From CAWAWP01 sp963841205 (GTDB lineage: Bacteria > Chloroflexota > Ktedonobacteria > Ktedonobacterales > JADMIN01), in contig CAWJCH010000032.1 of the NCBI GenBank assembly GCA_963841205.1, positions 178,721 through 242,720 on the forward strand: a DNA stretch of 64,000 bases, in the 5' to 3' direction. The notes beneath the pieces are model-generated. The model was given only the letters and a program-made list of their open reading frames with translations, was not told where the DNA came from and searched no databases. Below, piece after piece: positions 8,707 to 17,177 of this stretch. The translations under genes and the position numbers were made by a program. The number at the start of each line of letters is the position of its first letter. Within the stretch, counting starts at the first letter, position 1.

Positions 8707-11700
8707 ATGCGATTCGAGGGAGGCATCTTTGATATCGATGGGGTGGTGCTTGACACGCCCCACGAGAGGGCATGGCGAGAGGCGCTCGAGCAACTCATGG
8801 CGGGTCCCTGGCGCGAACTTGCTCCGACCACGACATATGCACCGGACAGGTTCACAAGCCAGGTCTATCAGGACTATGTGGCGGGCAAGCCGCGCGAGGC
8901 CGGGGCAAAAGCGGCCCTCGCCTACTTCGCCGTACCCGATGCAGATGGTAGCCGAACCCAGCAGTACGCCGAGCTGAAACAGTCTATCCTGGAACGCCTC
9001 GCCGCCGCAGGAGACTTTCACGCCTTTGACGATGCCCTCCGCTTCCTGCTGGAGGTCAAGATGGCCGCGGTGCGCCTCTGCGCCGCATCATCCTCGAAGA
9101 ATGCCGACGCATTTCTGCGCGCGATCTCGGTGGGTGCTTTCTGCGCTGCGCAAGGGCTACGCTACCCATTCGTGACACCTCAGACGACGCTGCTCGATCT
9201 CTTCGATGCCGACGTCGACGGCGAGGATGTCGCCCGAGGCAAGCCTGCGCCCGATCTCTTCCTCTCGGCTGCATACGCGCTGGGCTACGACCCGGAGCAA
9301 TGCTTCGTGGTAGAGGACGCGCCAGCGGGGATCGAGGCGGCCAAAGCCGGCGGCATGTTTAGTATCGGGGTCGCCCGACATGATGACGCCGCCCTGCTCC
9401 ATACCGCTGGTGCAGATCTCGTCGTCGAGCGCCTGGACGCGCTCAGCGTCGCGACGCTGCTCGAGGATGGCTCGCGTCCAGATGCCTCGCAGCTCCTCGA
9501 GCGTCAGGTAGGCACAACGTACCACGAAACTGTGCCCATGGATATGCTCCCCTGGTCGCCTAGCGACCCGGCGTGGCTGTTCTCCGCCGGTGAATACGTG
9601 CCCGAACGCGAGGGCCAAGTGGAGGCAGAACTCGCCATCGCCAACGGTTTATTCGGGACACGCGCCTCTCTCGAGTTTCCAACCACGATTTCGCAGTCGC
9701 GGACTTTCGTCGCTGGCCTCTTCGATCTGCCAGCAGGCCCCGTGCAAACGCCCGTGCTCCTTTCCGCTCCAGATTGGTTGAGATTACACCTGATGATCGA
9801 CGAGGAGCCGGTGTCGCTCACTACCGGAGAGATCCTCGAGGAGGCCCGGGAACTCGACATACGGCAAGCGATTTTCGTCCACCGGCTGCGCTGGCGGAGC
9901 CCAGGTCGGCGCATCCTGCGACTGCGCACGGTCAGGCTGGCTTCGCAGGCGCAGCGCGCACTCGGCATGCAGTACGCGCACATAGAGGTCGAACAACCGG
10001 CGACGCTCACGCTCGAAATCTCTCACCGCGAGGCCCCCGCACCGTCCTTGCACCTGGCTGAGCGCGAGGGTGCGAGCGATATCTGGCGGCCGCTGCGTGG
10101 GAATTCCTGGCTCGCGATGGCCCACGATGCTTCGCTGCAGGTTGCTCGCCAGGCGTTGCAGCCGACCATTACCGAGAAAGGCCAACGCTGGCAGTGGAAG
10201 GCGGTGCCTGGTGAGCAGGCGTTTTTCACCCGCTTCATGGCGCTCAGTCGCGGAGAAGATAGCCCCGAGAACCAGAGTCATCAGTCGACGACCACGCCCC
10301 TACAATCCATCCTCCAAAGCGGTATTCATGCACTCGTGGATGACCATGTTCGCGCCTGGGAACGGCGCTGGGCGGCGAGCGACATTGTTGTAGTAGGCGA
10401 TCCTGCGGTCCAGCGCGCGTTACGCTTCGCTACTTACCATCTGCTCGCTGCGGCGAATCCGCAAGACGAGCGAGTCTCCGTGGCGGCGCGCGGGCTGACC
10501 GGCGATGAGTATTATGGGCACGTCTTTTGGGATACGGAGATTTTTCTGCTGCCGTTCTACATCTACACCTGGCCCGAGGCAGCCCGCGCCTTGCTGATGT
10601 ATCGGTGTAACATGTTGGATGGGGCGCGGGCGAAGGCCACGCGGCTCGGCTATCGTGGCGCATTCTATGCCTGGGAGTCTGCTGACACCGGCGACGAGGC
10701 GACGCCGCGCGGTGCGTTGGGACCCGACGGGCGAGAGGTGGTTTATCCCACTGCCACTCAGGGAATCCATGTCAGCGCCGATGTGGCTTACGCTATCTGG
10801 AATTACTGGCAGGCTACGGGTGACGATGACTTTCTGCGCGACGCCGGCGCTGAAATCATCCTCGAGACCGCGCGCTTCTATGCGAGCCGCGTCTCGCGCG
10901 AGGCTGATGGAAGTTACCATCTCCGCGGGGTTATCGGTCCAGACGAGTATCATGAGGATGTCGACGACAACGCCTACACCAACGGCATGGCGGAGTGGAA
11001 CCTGGTGCGTGGGCTGCAGGTAGTCGAATGGCTGCGACAACGCTGGCCTGATCGGTGGGTTCAGATGCAGCAACAGATCCAGCTCACGGATGAAGAGCTG
11101 CAGACCTGGCACGACATCAAAGCCCACATCGTTATCGGCTATGATCGTGCGAGGCTGCGAATTGAACAGTTCGCGGGGTATTCCAAGCTCGAATACATTG
11201 ACCTTGCGACGTTCAAAACGCCTAACCCCACGATAGACTTAGTGCTCGGCCAAGAGCGCACGCGGCGAAGCCAAATAATCAAGCAGTCGGATGTGCTCAT
11301 GCTGCTCGCGCTTCAATGGGACCGGTTCACGCCCGACTTGCGAGAGGAAAACTTCCGCTATTACGCGCCGCGTTGCAGTCAAGGCAGCTCCCTCAGCCCC
11401 GCGACACATGCGTTAGTTGCGGCACGTCTCGGCGACGTTGAGACGGCCGAGCGGTACTTCCGCCAAGCGGCAGGGATCGACGAGGAGAACACGCGACGCG
11501 ATGGGGGTGCAGGTGTGCATGTGGCGACGCAAGGCGGACTATGGCAGGCAGCCGTCCTGGGTTTCGCCGGTCTGCATCCGCACGCCAACGGGTTACAATT
11601 TGATCCCCATCTGCCCACCAGCTGGAAGGAATTGCGGTTCGCGATCCAGTGGCGTGGAGCGCAGATCACGGTGGCATTCCATAACGACACTCGTGAGATG

Positions 11701-11796
11701 ACGGCAATGCTAGAGGATGGCTCACCGATTACTCTTGGTCTAGGGGCCCAAAGTACTATGCTAGAGTTGGGTGTGCTCTGGTCAGGGAAATGGTAA
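8707..11796 (+). CDS. HAD phosphatase/mutase - GH65 glycoside phosphorylase fusion
   Basis: The 1029-aa protein joins two enzymes. Residues 1 to about 255 form a beta-phosphoglucomutase-like HAD domain: the nucleophile motif FDIDGVV with Asp9 and Asp11, a Ser-rich motif II, GKPAPDLF (motif III Lys) and VVEDAPAGIEAA (motif IV). From about residue 265 to the end is a GH65 family phosphorylase/hydrolase. It contains WDTEIF and the acid-catalyst motif GPDEYHEDVDDNAYTN. GH65 enzymes phosphorolyse alpha-glucobioses such as trehalose, maltose or kojibiose to beta-glucose 1-phosphate, which a beta-phosphoglucomutase converts to glucose 6-phosphate. The fusion would channel that product. Exact disaccharide specificity cannot be read. 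Start has AGGAGC 7 nt upstream. Confidence 0.92.
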   Translation: MRFEGGIFDIDGVVLDTPHERAWREALEQLMAGPWRELAPTTTYAPDRFTSQVYQDYVAGKPREAGAKAALAYFAVPDADGSRTQQYAELKQSILERLAAAGDFHAFDDALRFLLEVKMAAVRLCAASSSKNADAFLRAISVGAFCAAQGLRYPFVTPQTTLLDLFDADVDGEDVARGKPAPDLFLSAAYALGYDPEQCFVVEDAPAGIEAAKAGGMFSIGVARHDDAALLHTAGADLVVERLDALSVATLLEDGSRPDASQLLERQVGTTYHETVPMDMLPWSPSDPAWLFSAGEYVPEREGQVEAELAIANGLFGTRASLEFPTTISQSRTFVAGLFDLPAGPVQTPVLLSAPDWLRLHLMIDEEPVSLTTGEILEEARELDIRQAIFVHRLRWRSPGRRILRLRTVRLASQAQRALGMQYAHIEVEQPATLTLEISHREAPAPSLHLAEREGASDIWRPLRGNSWLAMAHDASLQVARQALQPTITEKGQRWQWKAVPGEQAFFTRFMALSRGEDSPENQSHQSTTTPLQSILQSGIHALVDDHVRAWERRWAASDIVVVGDPAVQRALRFATYHLLAAANPQDERVSVAARGLTGDEYYGHVFWDTEIFLLPFYIYTWPEAARALLMYRCNMLDGARAKATRLGYRGAFYAWESADTGDEATPRGALGPDGREVVYPTATQGIHVSADVAYAIWNYWQATGDDDFLRDAGAEIILETARFYASRVSREADGSYHLRGVIGPDEYHEDVDDNAYTNGMAEWNLVRGLQVVEWLRQRWPDRWVQMQQQIQLTDEELQTWHDIKAHIVIGYDRARLRIEQFAGYSKLEYIDLATFKTPNPTIDLVLGQERTRRSQIIKQSDVLMLLALQWDRFTPDLREENFRYYAPRCSQGSSLSPATHALVAARLGDVETAERYFRQAAGIDEENTRRDGGAGVHVATQGGLWQAAVLGFAGLHPHANGLQFDPHLPTSWKELRFAIQWRGAQITVAFHNDTREMTAMLEDGSPITLGLGAQSTMLELGVLWSGKW

Positions 11797-11901
11797 CACG
11801 CCACAAGAAATGCCGTTCAATAGCTGGGAGTTGCCCCTCACTAAGGGCATGAAGCAAGCGTACACGATCTGACGATTTTGCCTTGCTGCGGAGGTCATCT
11901 A

Positions 11902-12189
11902 CCCCATGACTGAAGTCGGGGGCTTGCAGCTGGCCCGGAACGACAAAGCCGCCGCGTCTGGCCTGATGACAGAGGCCCGGCAGAACCGAAGCCCTGCCGC
12001 GGGTGCATCATCGGATGCGAACGCCAACCATTTTACGCTGGCAACGATTCCTGCCAGCAACGCCGCACTGGTTCGGGTGGGAAGGTGCGGTGCAAACCGT
12101 TATCCCCGGCGAACCAGGGTGCCTCAGCACCTTGGTCGTCTACCACGAAAGAAAAGAGACGGCGCTTACCCCATGCCTGAAGGCCGGGG
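11902..12189 (+). mobile_element. IS200/IS605-type hairpin relic (possible PATE/MITE or omega-RNA remnant)
   Basis: Two hairpins of the same design lie 267 bp apart: CCCC-AT-gact-GA-agtc-GGGG at 11902-11921 and CCCC-AT-gcct-GA-aggc-C-GGGG at 12169-12189. A CCCC-AT-nnnn-GA-nnnn-GGGG hairpin resembles the right ends of IS200/IS605 elements. No tnpA or tnpB lies between them. The interval could be a non-autonomous derivative or the 3-prime remnant of a lost tnpB and its RNA. The hairpins are seen directly; the IS605 link is inference. Confidence 0.5.
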
Positions 12190-12205
12190 CCTCCGCGCCG
12201 GAGAA

Positions 12206-12225
12206 AGGTGAAGAGAACCTCCGCA
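12206..12225 (+). repeat. GAAGAG-loop stem-loop, copy B (degenerate)
   Basis: The core AGGT-GAAGAGA-ACCT (12206-12220) followed by CCGCA matches the other copies. The outer left arm is changed, so only 4 bp pair cleanly. It follows the second IS605-type hairpin by 16 bp. Confidence 0.55.
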
Positions 12226-12461
12226 CCACACCGCTCCCTCTGTCGCATGCCAGGATCCCAATCCGAGCCGAAGTGTCCTGGCGGCGATGTCTCCCGCGAC
12301 TACTCTTCCGGGGATTGGCCGGCATCGCCATGCGCCATATCCAACCGCTGTCGCTGCTCCTCGTCGACGATGCCGTCGTTGCCCATGGTGCACCCCCTGC
12401 TCGCTCGTGTGGGTATACGACTGCCCGAACGATTGGTGCTGCAGGAGGCCTACCAGGGGGA
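12226..12461. other. Intergenic region
   Basis: About 235 bp with no recognisable gene. It lies between the repeat relic and the 3-prime end of the minus-strand gene at 12462. Confidence 0.4.
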
Positions 12462-12710
12462 TTATTCGAAGAGACTTGGTGCGTAGTCCACAGATTGTTC
12501 CGCTTGCTCATGTACAAACGCGATTGCCTGAGCAAAAACCATCGTTTGATTGTCTTGACCGGTTTGGGTAATCATCAGGAATCCACTTGCTACATCGTCG
12601 AGGATACCGACGACAGTGTAGGGATAGTTTCCAGCCGCAACCACGAGACCGACGCGCACATGCTTGCTGACGAGACCATGCAGGAACGCATTGCCGCTGA
12701 ACCACTCCAT
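12462..12710 (-). CDS. Small conserved-looking hypothetical protein (possible Sm-like fold)
   Basis: The 82-aa product starts MEWFSGNAFLHGLVSKHV and has a GGAGGA ribosome binding site 5 nt upstream of the ATG at 12710, which decides the start. Alternating hydrophobic strands (VRVGLVVAAGNYPYTVVGIL, then GFLMI and MVFAQAIAFVHE) resemble a small five-stranded Sm-like barrel. That is a pattern impression, not a recognised family. No signal peptide or metal motif is seen. It is alone on the minus strand. Confidence 0.6.
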   Translation of the reverse strand: MEWFSGNAFLHGLVSKHVRVGLVVAAGNYPYTVVGILDDVASGFLMITQTGQDNQTMVFAQAIAFVHEQAEQSVDYAPSLFE

Positions 12711-12922
12711 GCTTGTCCTCCTGGCTGGCGGCTCGGCTATCCAAGAGAGCCACACGCACCCAAGACGAGCCAGCGCGCGAATCGGTCATCGCAACTGGCG
12801 AGGAGACATCACCATTGGTATGTCTGAGGCCCCTATCGCGTCCCTCACTGCAGAGGCACGGAATGTGCGGCACTCTTCTTACAGCCTGACCGTTACCGGG
12901 AGTGCAGGAACGAGGTGCCGCG

Positions 12923-13177
12923 ATGGAGAACGAACGAACTGTGTATGTGCAGGGAGACGTATCGAAGGAGCCGACGAGCGCGCGGTGGTGCGTGACGAAC
13001 GCGCCGACGTTGCAGCAGACGCTGCTCTCGGCAGGATGGCATATCGCCGGCGAGAGCGAGATCCAGCAGTTGGAGATGGCTGGCGTGCAGTTGGGCGTGC
13101 CGGGCTTCGAGGGTATCTACGGGCAGAATCTCGCGGCGGACATGACGAGGGACATCCCGAGGGCTGCGCGCGGATAG
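12923..13177 (+). CDS. Hypothetical protein (84 aa)
   Basis: This soluble small protein contains one Cys and two Trp in RWCVTNAPTLQQTLLSAGWHI. An ATG at 12923 has a weak GAGG signal upstream. The middle part reads like an ordinary folded protein, but the last 15 residues become Arg/Ala-rich, so it may be truncated. No family is recognised. It could be the decayed front part of a larger protein whose tail is at 13194. Confidence 0.4.
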   Translation: MENERTVYVQGDVSKEPTSARWCVTNAPTLQQTLLSAGWHIAGESEIQQLEMAGVQLGVPGFEGIYGQNLAADMTRDIPRAARG

Positions 13178-13193
13178 GTTTGGCTAGGGAATA

Positions 13194-13475
13194 GTGTGGG
13201 CCTGGTGGTGGCTGGCGTTCGGGCGAGTGGGCAACAGCACCACGCCGCAAACCGTCGCCTGGCACTACAGCGCCGGTCGCTGGACGCAGATCATCCTCTA
13301 CTTCACGGCCTATCCGACGGGCGCCCCGATGACCTCGACCACCTCCGGCTGGCTGACCGGCAAAAGCGGATACAACGCCGCTGGCTTGATGCTCGATGAT
13401 CAGGGCCAGTGGGTGTCAGTGTATTACGGGACGGCGGATACAACGGCAACGCCCCCGGTAACGCCGACGCCTTGA
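13194..13475 (+). pseudogene. C-terminal fragment of a secreted, Thr/Pro-tailed protein
   Basis: The translation GRWTQIILYFTAYPTG through SGYNAAGLMLDDQGQWVSVYYG looks like the end of an extracellular beta-rich protein, closing with a Thr/Pro tail TATPPVTPTP. The frame opens at a GTG without a convincing ribosome binding site. It lacks a signal peptide, so it is probably the end of a longer broken gene. Secreted proteins of this style occur elsewhere in the window, at 17178 and 18291. Confidence 0.4.
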
Positions 13476-13611
13476 CGAGCCATGACCAGGGCCAGTGAGC
13501 GGACGTGTAGTTCGGCAACAAGCGCGGTCGCGGCAATCACGTGTCGGCGTAGGTGAGACGAGGACCCAAGCCCCCACCGAATCTCCAGCGCGACGGGCTC
13601 AGCGGCCAACG

Positions 13612-13880
13612 TATTTCCCGTAGAACGAGCGTGCCACCGCCGGGTCGTCGGTGCCCGTGACGATGGCGCGCGCGTCGGGGAAGACCGTCCCCAACCAACT
13701 CAGCAAACCAACCGCGTGCCCGACGATACGCTGGGTCGTCCAGTGCTTCGAAGGCGTGGATCTGCTCCACATCCGGCATGGACCCGCCCCGGCCATGGAG
13801 ATGGTGCTCCGCCTGGAGCCCGTCCACCAGCAGGTGCTGGCGCTCCTTGGACCCTCGTACGAACAATTCTATAAATCGAC
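13612..13880 (-). pseudogene. Frameshifted protein fragment, unknown family
   Basis: Two minus-strand frames each give natural-looking sequence that joins end to end. The first contains ELFVRGSKERQHLLVDGLQ and MPDVEQIHAFEALDDPAYRR. The second contains LLSWLGTVFPDARAIVTGTD and ends with DPAVARSFYGKYVGR. The switch occurs near 13725. No start codon with a ribosome signal is visible. It is best read as the decayed C-terminal part of a gene; the family is unknown. Confidence 0.3.
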
Positions 13881-13883
13881 CAA

Positions 13884-14669
13884 TTGAGCGTGCGGAAAGT
13901 GGGATCAAGCACCATCTCGACCCGACTCGCTGAGGCCCGCGCCGCGCTGCAAGCGACCGTCGCCGAGATCGAACGCCTCGACGCCCAACTCGACGCCGCG
14001 CGCCTCCGTTCCGAATCGCTCGATGGCGAACTGCGCGACGCCCGCCGCGACTTGGCCCTGTCCCAAGCCCATGCCACCCGTGATCCCTCGCCAGACGCCG
14101 CGTCCGCGCTCGACGCGGCGCGGACCCATGTGGCCGAACTTGAAACGAAGGCGCAAGACTCCGAGGCGCGTGCGCTCGAAGCGAGGATCGAAGGTCTTTG
14201 CTCGCTCGCCGACGATCTGGACGCCGAGGCGACGCGGCTGCATGCCGCGCTCGGCGACGTGACGCTGCGGGCCGCAAAACGTGAACTCGCCGAGCATGCT
14301 GAGAGGGTGCGCCAAGCCGAAGTGGCGGCGGAAGCGGCGCGCGACGCGGAATGTCAATATCGCCAGCAAGCCGCCGAACGGCTGAAAGAATGGCCCGCGC
14401 TGCTGAAAGAGGCTGGGCTTGTGACCGCGAAGCCCGCAACCGCGCAGCAGCCGAGCGCAGCACGGTGCGTACTCGGCTCGTGGCTCGATTATGCCAACAC
14501 GCTCGCCTCATACGGGCACGATGTGCCGAGCGTGATCAACGGCGTGAACGTCGCGGGTGTGCTTGGCCTGGACGCTGCGGCGGTGGACGCCATGATCGGC
14601 CACAAGGCGAGCGGCGTGCCGCCATCGTCGCGCGTGGACGCCGTAGAGCGGCTACTGAAGCAAATGTGA
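13884..14669 (+). CDS. Coiled-coil hypothetical protein
   Basis: The 261-aa product is dominated by Ala/Glu/Arg/Leu heptads from about residue 10 to 165, which predicts a long coiled coil. A compact C-terminal region follows (about residues 190-261, with WLDYANTLASYGHDVPSVI). No signal peptide or membrane segment is seen. The start is either TTG 13884 or GTG 13890; neither has a strong ribosome signal. A hairpin terminator follows 8 bp after the stop. No family is recognised. Confidence 0.6.
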   Translation: MSVRKVGSSTISTRLAEARAALQATVAEIERLDAQLDAARLRSESLDGELRDARRDLALSQAHATRDPSPDAASALDAARTHVAELETKAQDSEARALEARIEGLCSLADDLDAEATRLHAALGDVTLRAAKRELAEHAERVRQAEVAAEAARDAECQYRQQAAERLKEWPALLKEAGLVTAKPATAQQPSAARCVLGSWLDYANTLASYGHDVPSVINGVNVAGVLGLDAAAVDAMIGHKASGVPPSSRVDAVERLLKQM

Positions 14670-14677
14670 CTCCGACC

Positions 14678-14697
14678 GGGGAGCATGGACGCTCCCC
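14678..14697 (+). terminator. Terminator hairpin
   Basis: A 7-bp perfect stem (14678-14684 with 14691-14697) with loop ATGGAC lies 8 bp after the coiled-coil gene and is followed by TTG. Confidence 0.6.
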
Positions 14698-14999
14698 TTG
14701 CTTAACAGTGCGCAAGGGGCACGCCGCTTGCCGCGATGCAACCGGAGCCGCACGACACCCGCCGCATCGAAGACGCCCAACGCCATCTCTAGCAGTTGAG
14801 CTCGCTTCGTGGTACGCGTCAACGCGTTCCGTTGCTGCCGATACCCAACGACCAGGTGGAAGCGTGAGCCGACCATTGGTGGTGCGGGGCGACCCGGTGA
14901 TCGACTGATAACGCCAGTTCGTGGCCCACGGACTAGGCGTGGACGCGGTCGGATGCGCGCCACGCCCGAACTGTCCTCAGCTTCGCCCTCCTGCCGCCA
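14698..14999. repeat. Intergenic region carrying a fragment related to the gene at 16565
   Basis: About 300 bp with no intact gene. On the minus strand, around 14730-14795, the translation QLLEMALGVFDAAGVVRLRL is the same as residues of the small protein at 16565-16792 and its upstream reading frame. The DNA match covers about 65 bp and then decays. It is probably a partial duplicate of that gene. Confidence 0.5.
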
Positions 15000-15713
15000 T
15001 CAACTCCCTGGCGTCGGCGTCGGCTCTGTGGTGACGTAGAGCGTGATCGCAGTATCGGGCGTGATCGACGACCCGGCGGTGGGATCGGTCTTGAAGACCA
15101 CTCCGGCCGGCACGCTGGAATATAGTTGGAACACCGGGACAACGGTGGTGAAGCCCGCGCTGGCCAGATCGCTCTCCGCGATGTTGAGCTGCTTGCCAGT
15201 CTCGTCGGGCATGGTCTGCTTCGCCGGGCCGTCGCTTACCATCACGGTGATGACATAGCCCCACGGTTCCTGCGTGCCGGCCGGGGGGGTCTGAGCGAAG
15301 ATCACGCCCTTGGCGACGGTCGGGCTCGGCTGCAGAGTTTCTTGCAGGTACAGATGTGCCGTCAGCGCCTGCGACTGTGCGATGGTGAACTGAATGTCGG
15401 TGAAATCGGGCACCGTCGTGAGCACAGGCGTCGGCGTGGCGCTCGGTCCGAGAATGCCGCCAGGTCGCGGCAATCCCCCGGGATGCACCAGCGTGAGCGT
15501 GGCGGCCAGGAGCGCCACCACCAACACGGCGGCGACGATGGCCGGCGCATTCAGCGGGACGACGATGCCGAACAGCCGACGGCGATGTGGGGGACTCATG
15601 ATCGTCTGGCGGACCCGGGCCGAGATGTCGACATCCGGCGGAACCGCCTCTGCACCGCGTGCGAGCAGGGTCCGCAGGCGATCCTCAAACTCGGGGGGAT
15701 GCTGTTCTAACAT
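15000..15713 (-). CDS. Membrane anti-sigma-like protein with two PASTA domains
   Basis: The 237-aa product has a short cytoplasmic N-terminus (FEDRLRTLLARGAEAVPP), one membrane helix at about residues 57-77 and two extracellular PASTA-like domains. These begin near VPDFTDIQFTIAQSQ and MPDETGKQLNIAESDL. PASTA domains bind peptidoglycan fragments or beta-lactams. The gene follows the ECF sigma gene by 15 bp on the same strand. That arrangement suggests the protein is its regulator, holding the sigma factor until an envelope signal is sensed. No zinc-finger anti-sigma motif is visible, so the role is inferred from context. Confidence 0.75.
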   Translation of the reverse strand: MLEQHPPEFEDRLRTLLARGAEAVPPDVDISARVRQTIMSPPHRRRLFGIVVPLNAPAIVAAVLVVALLAATLTLVHPGGLPRPGGILGPSATPTPVLTTVPDFTDIQFTIAQSQALTAHLYLQETLQPSPTVAKGVIFAQTPPAGTQEPWGYVITVMVSDGPAKQTMPDETGKQLNIAESDLASAGFTTVVPVFQLYSSVPAGVVFKTDPTAGSSITPDTAITLYVTTEPTPTPGS

Positions 15714-15728
15714 GATCCGATGGTTCCT

Positions 15729-16367
15729 TTATTGAGGACGCGCGGGCGTCGTCACATCCAGCCAGGCGAAGCGTTGCGTGATGATCTGCCTAAGCGCGAC
15801 GAGGCCATCGTGGAGTCGCTGCCGGGCGGTGCCCTCGCTGCACCCGAGGATCGCCGCCAACTCGCGATCCGAGCAGCCCAGGTAGTAGCGCAGCACCACG
15901 GCCTCGCGCTGTTTCGGCGTCAGTCCCGCCAGCGCGCGCAGGATGTCCTCGCGCTCCTCATGGTGCTCGGCCTGTAGCGCCGGGTCGGCGAGCGGATCAC
16001 GGTCGCGCAGTTCGGTGTGCAGGGGCGAGAACACAGATCCGTCGTCTGGCACCTCGTCACTCGCGAGCCAGCCGACGGTGATTTCTCGTCGGGCGGTCGT
16101 TCGTCGCTGCTGCCGTGCGGTATTCGTCACGATGCGGTAGAACCAGGGTGTGAACGGACTGCCCGCACGGAAGCGCGCGATGCCTTGGTACGCTTGCAAG
16201 AAGCTGTCTTGCACGACATCTTCGGCGGCCGTACGCTCGCCGACCAGCAAATAGGCCAGGCGAACCGCCGCAACCTGGTACCGGGCGATCAGCGGCTCGA
16301 GCCCGCCGACGTCACCCCGTTGGCAGCGACGAATGGCCTCGGCGTCGTCCTCCAAGTACACACCCAT
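15729..16367 (-). CDS. ECF-type RNA polymerase sigma factor
   Basis: The 212-aa product carries sigma-70 region 2 (about residues 22-90, with AAEDVVQDSFLQAYQGIARF) and region 4 (about residues 140-190, with LTPKQREAVVLRYYLGCSD). Region 4 includes the helix-turn-helix LAAILGCSEGTARQRLHDGL. It lacks region 1 and most of region 3, as usual for ECF factors. It is the first gene of a two-gene operon with the PASTA membrane protein. Autoregulation would be usual, but no promoter motif could be verified. Confidence 0.92.
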   Translation of the reverse strand: MGVYLEDDAEAIRRCQRGDVGGLEPLIARYQVAAVRLAYLLVGERTAAEDVVQDSFLQAYQGIARFRAGSPFTPWFYRIVTNTARQQRRTTARREITVGWLASDEVPDDGSVFSPLHTELRDRDPLADPALQAEHHEEREDILRALAGLTPKQREAVVLRYYLGCSDRELAAILGCSEGTARQRLHDGLVALRQIITQRFAWLDVTTPARPQ

Positions 16368-16564
16368 CCCCTTTTGTTGGTGAGCATTAGCGGAGGCGCC
16401 TCCGCCGGCCGCTCACGCGACATCGAGCATTCGCTCTCTACCTATCTATGCTTGGAACGACCGTGGCGTTAGGTGGTGACGAAAACTCGCGTGGTGCCGA
16501 GAACTCCCTAATCGGTGCAGGCCGTCACCCCTCCGAGGTCGAGGAAGTAATGGTGGGAGGGGCG

Positions 16565-16792
16565 CTATGCCGCCCGCACCTCGCTTCGGCTCAACAACCC
16601 TTGTGGTGCGTTCGCCCGGTACACGTGGCGCCATTTCTCATCAAGCAGCCTCCGGATGCCGCCCTTGCGCTCTGCCACCGTCTCCCGTTCGTCCAAGCTG
16701 TAGACCAGCAAGTCGCCCACCGACGAGAGGTCCGCCTCGCGGTGCAGGCGGAGGCGGACGACGCCTGCCGCGTCGAAGACGCCGAGCGCCAT
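16565..16792 (-). CDS. Small hypothetical protein
   Basis: The product (75 aa from ATG 16792) contains ALGVFDAAGVVRLRLH and SSVGDLLVYSLDERETVA. The open frame extends upstream without a start to about 16830, so the gene may be truncated at its 5-prime end or start at a rare codon. A copy of the first ~22 codons lies near 14730-14795. No family is recognised and no ribosome binding site is convincing. Confidence 0.4.
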   Translation of the reverse strand: MALGVFDAAGVVRLRLHREADLSSVGDLLVYSLDERETVAERKGGIRRLLDEKWRHVYRANAPQGLLSRSEVRAA

Positions 16793-17177
16793 CTCGAGCA
16801 GTTGCTCTCGCCTCCTAGTGAGCCCGACTGAATGCGGCGGGGCACCAGAACACCGAGGGGCGGAGGATGTGCGCGCGCACGAGCTCCCCGAATGCCACGC
16901 CGGCGCTGACGAGCAAGTCGCCGGACTGCATGTTCCCGCACTGGCGAATCGCGCACCACAGCCGCGCCGCTAGGTCAGCGGATGTCCGTGGGCGGCCGAG
17001 TGGTGTCCTGTTCCTCAGTGAGTGCAGTGCACAGTGAGATCCATTTCACAGTACGAGTGCTGCTTCACTCTCTGTGCACCTGCTAGAATACCTCCACTGA
17101 AGGTTGATCTTGGAGGTGCGACGAGCGGCGCCTCCCCTTCGCGCAGCGCCTCCGGCAGCGGGAGTGGTGGACGATAC
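16793..17177. other. Intergenic region
   Basis: About 385 bp without a clear gene. It presumably contains the promoter of the membrane-anchored protein at 17178. A repeat of cagtgcacagtgag-like sequence is visible near 17024-17040. Confidence 0.4.
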
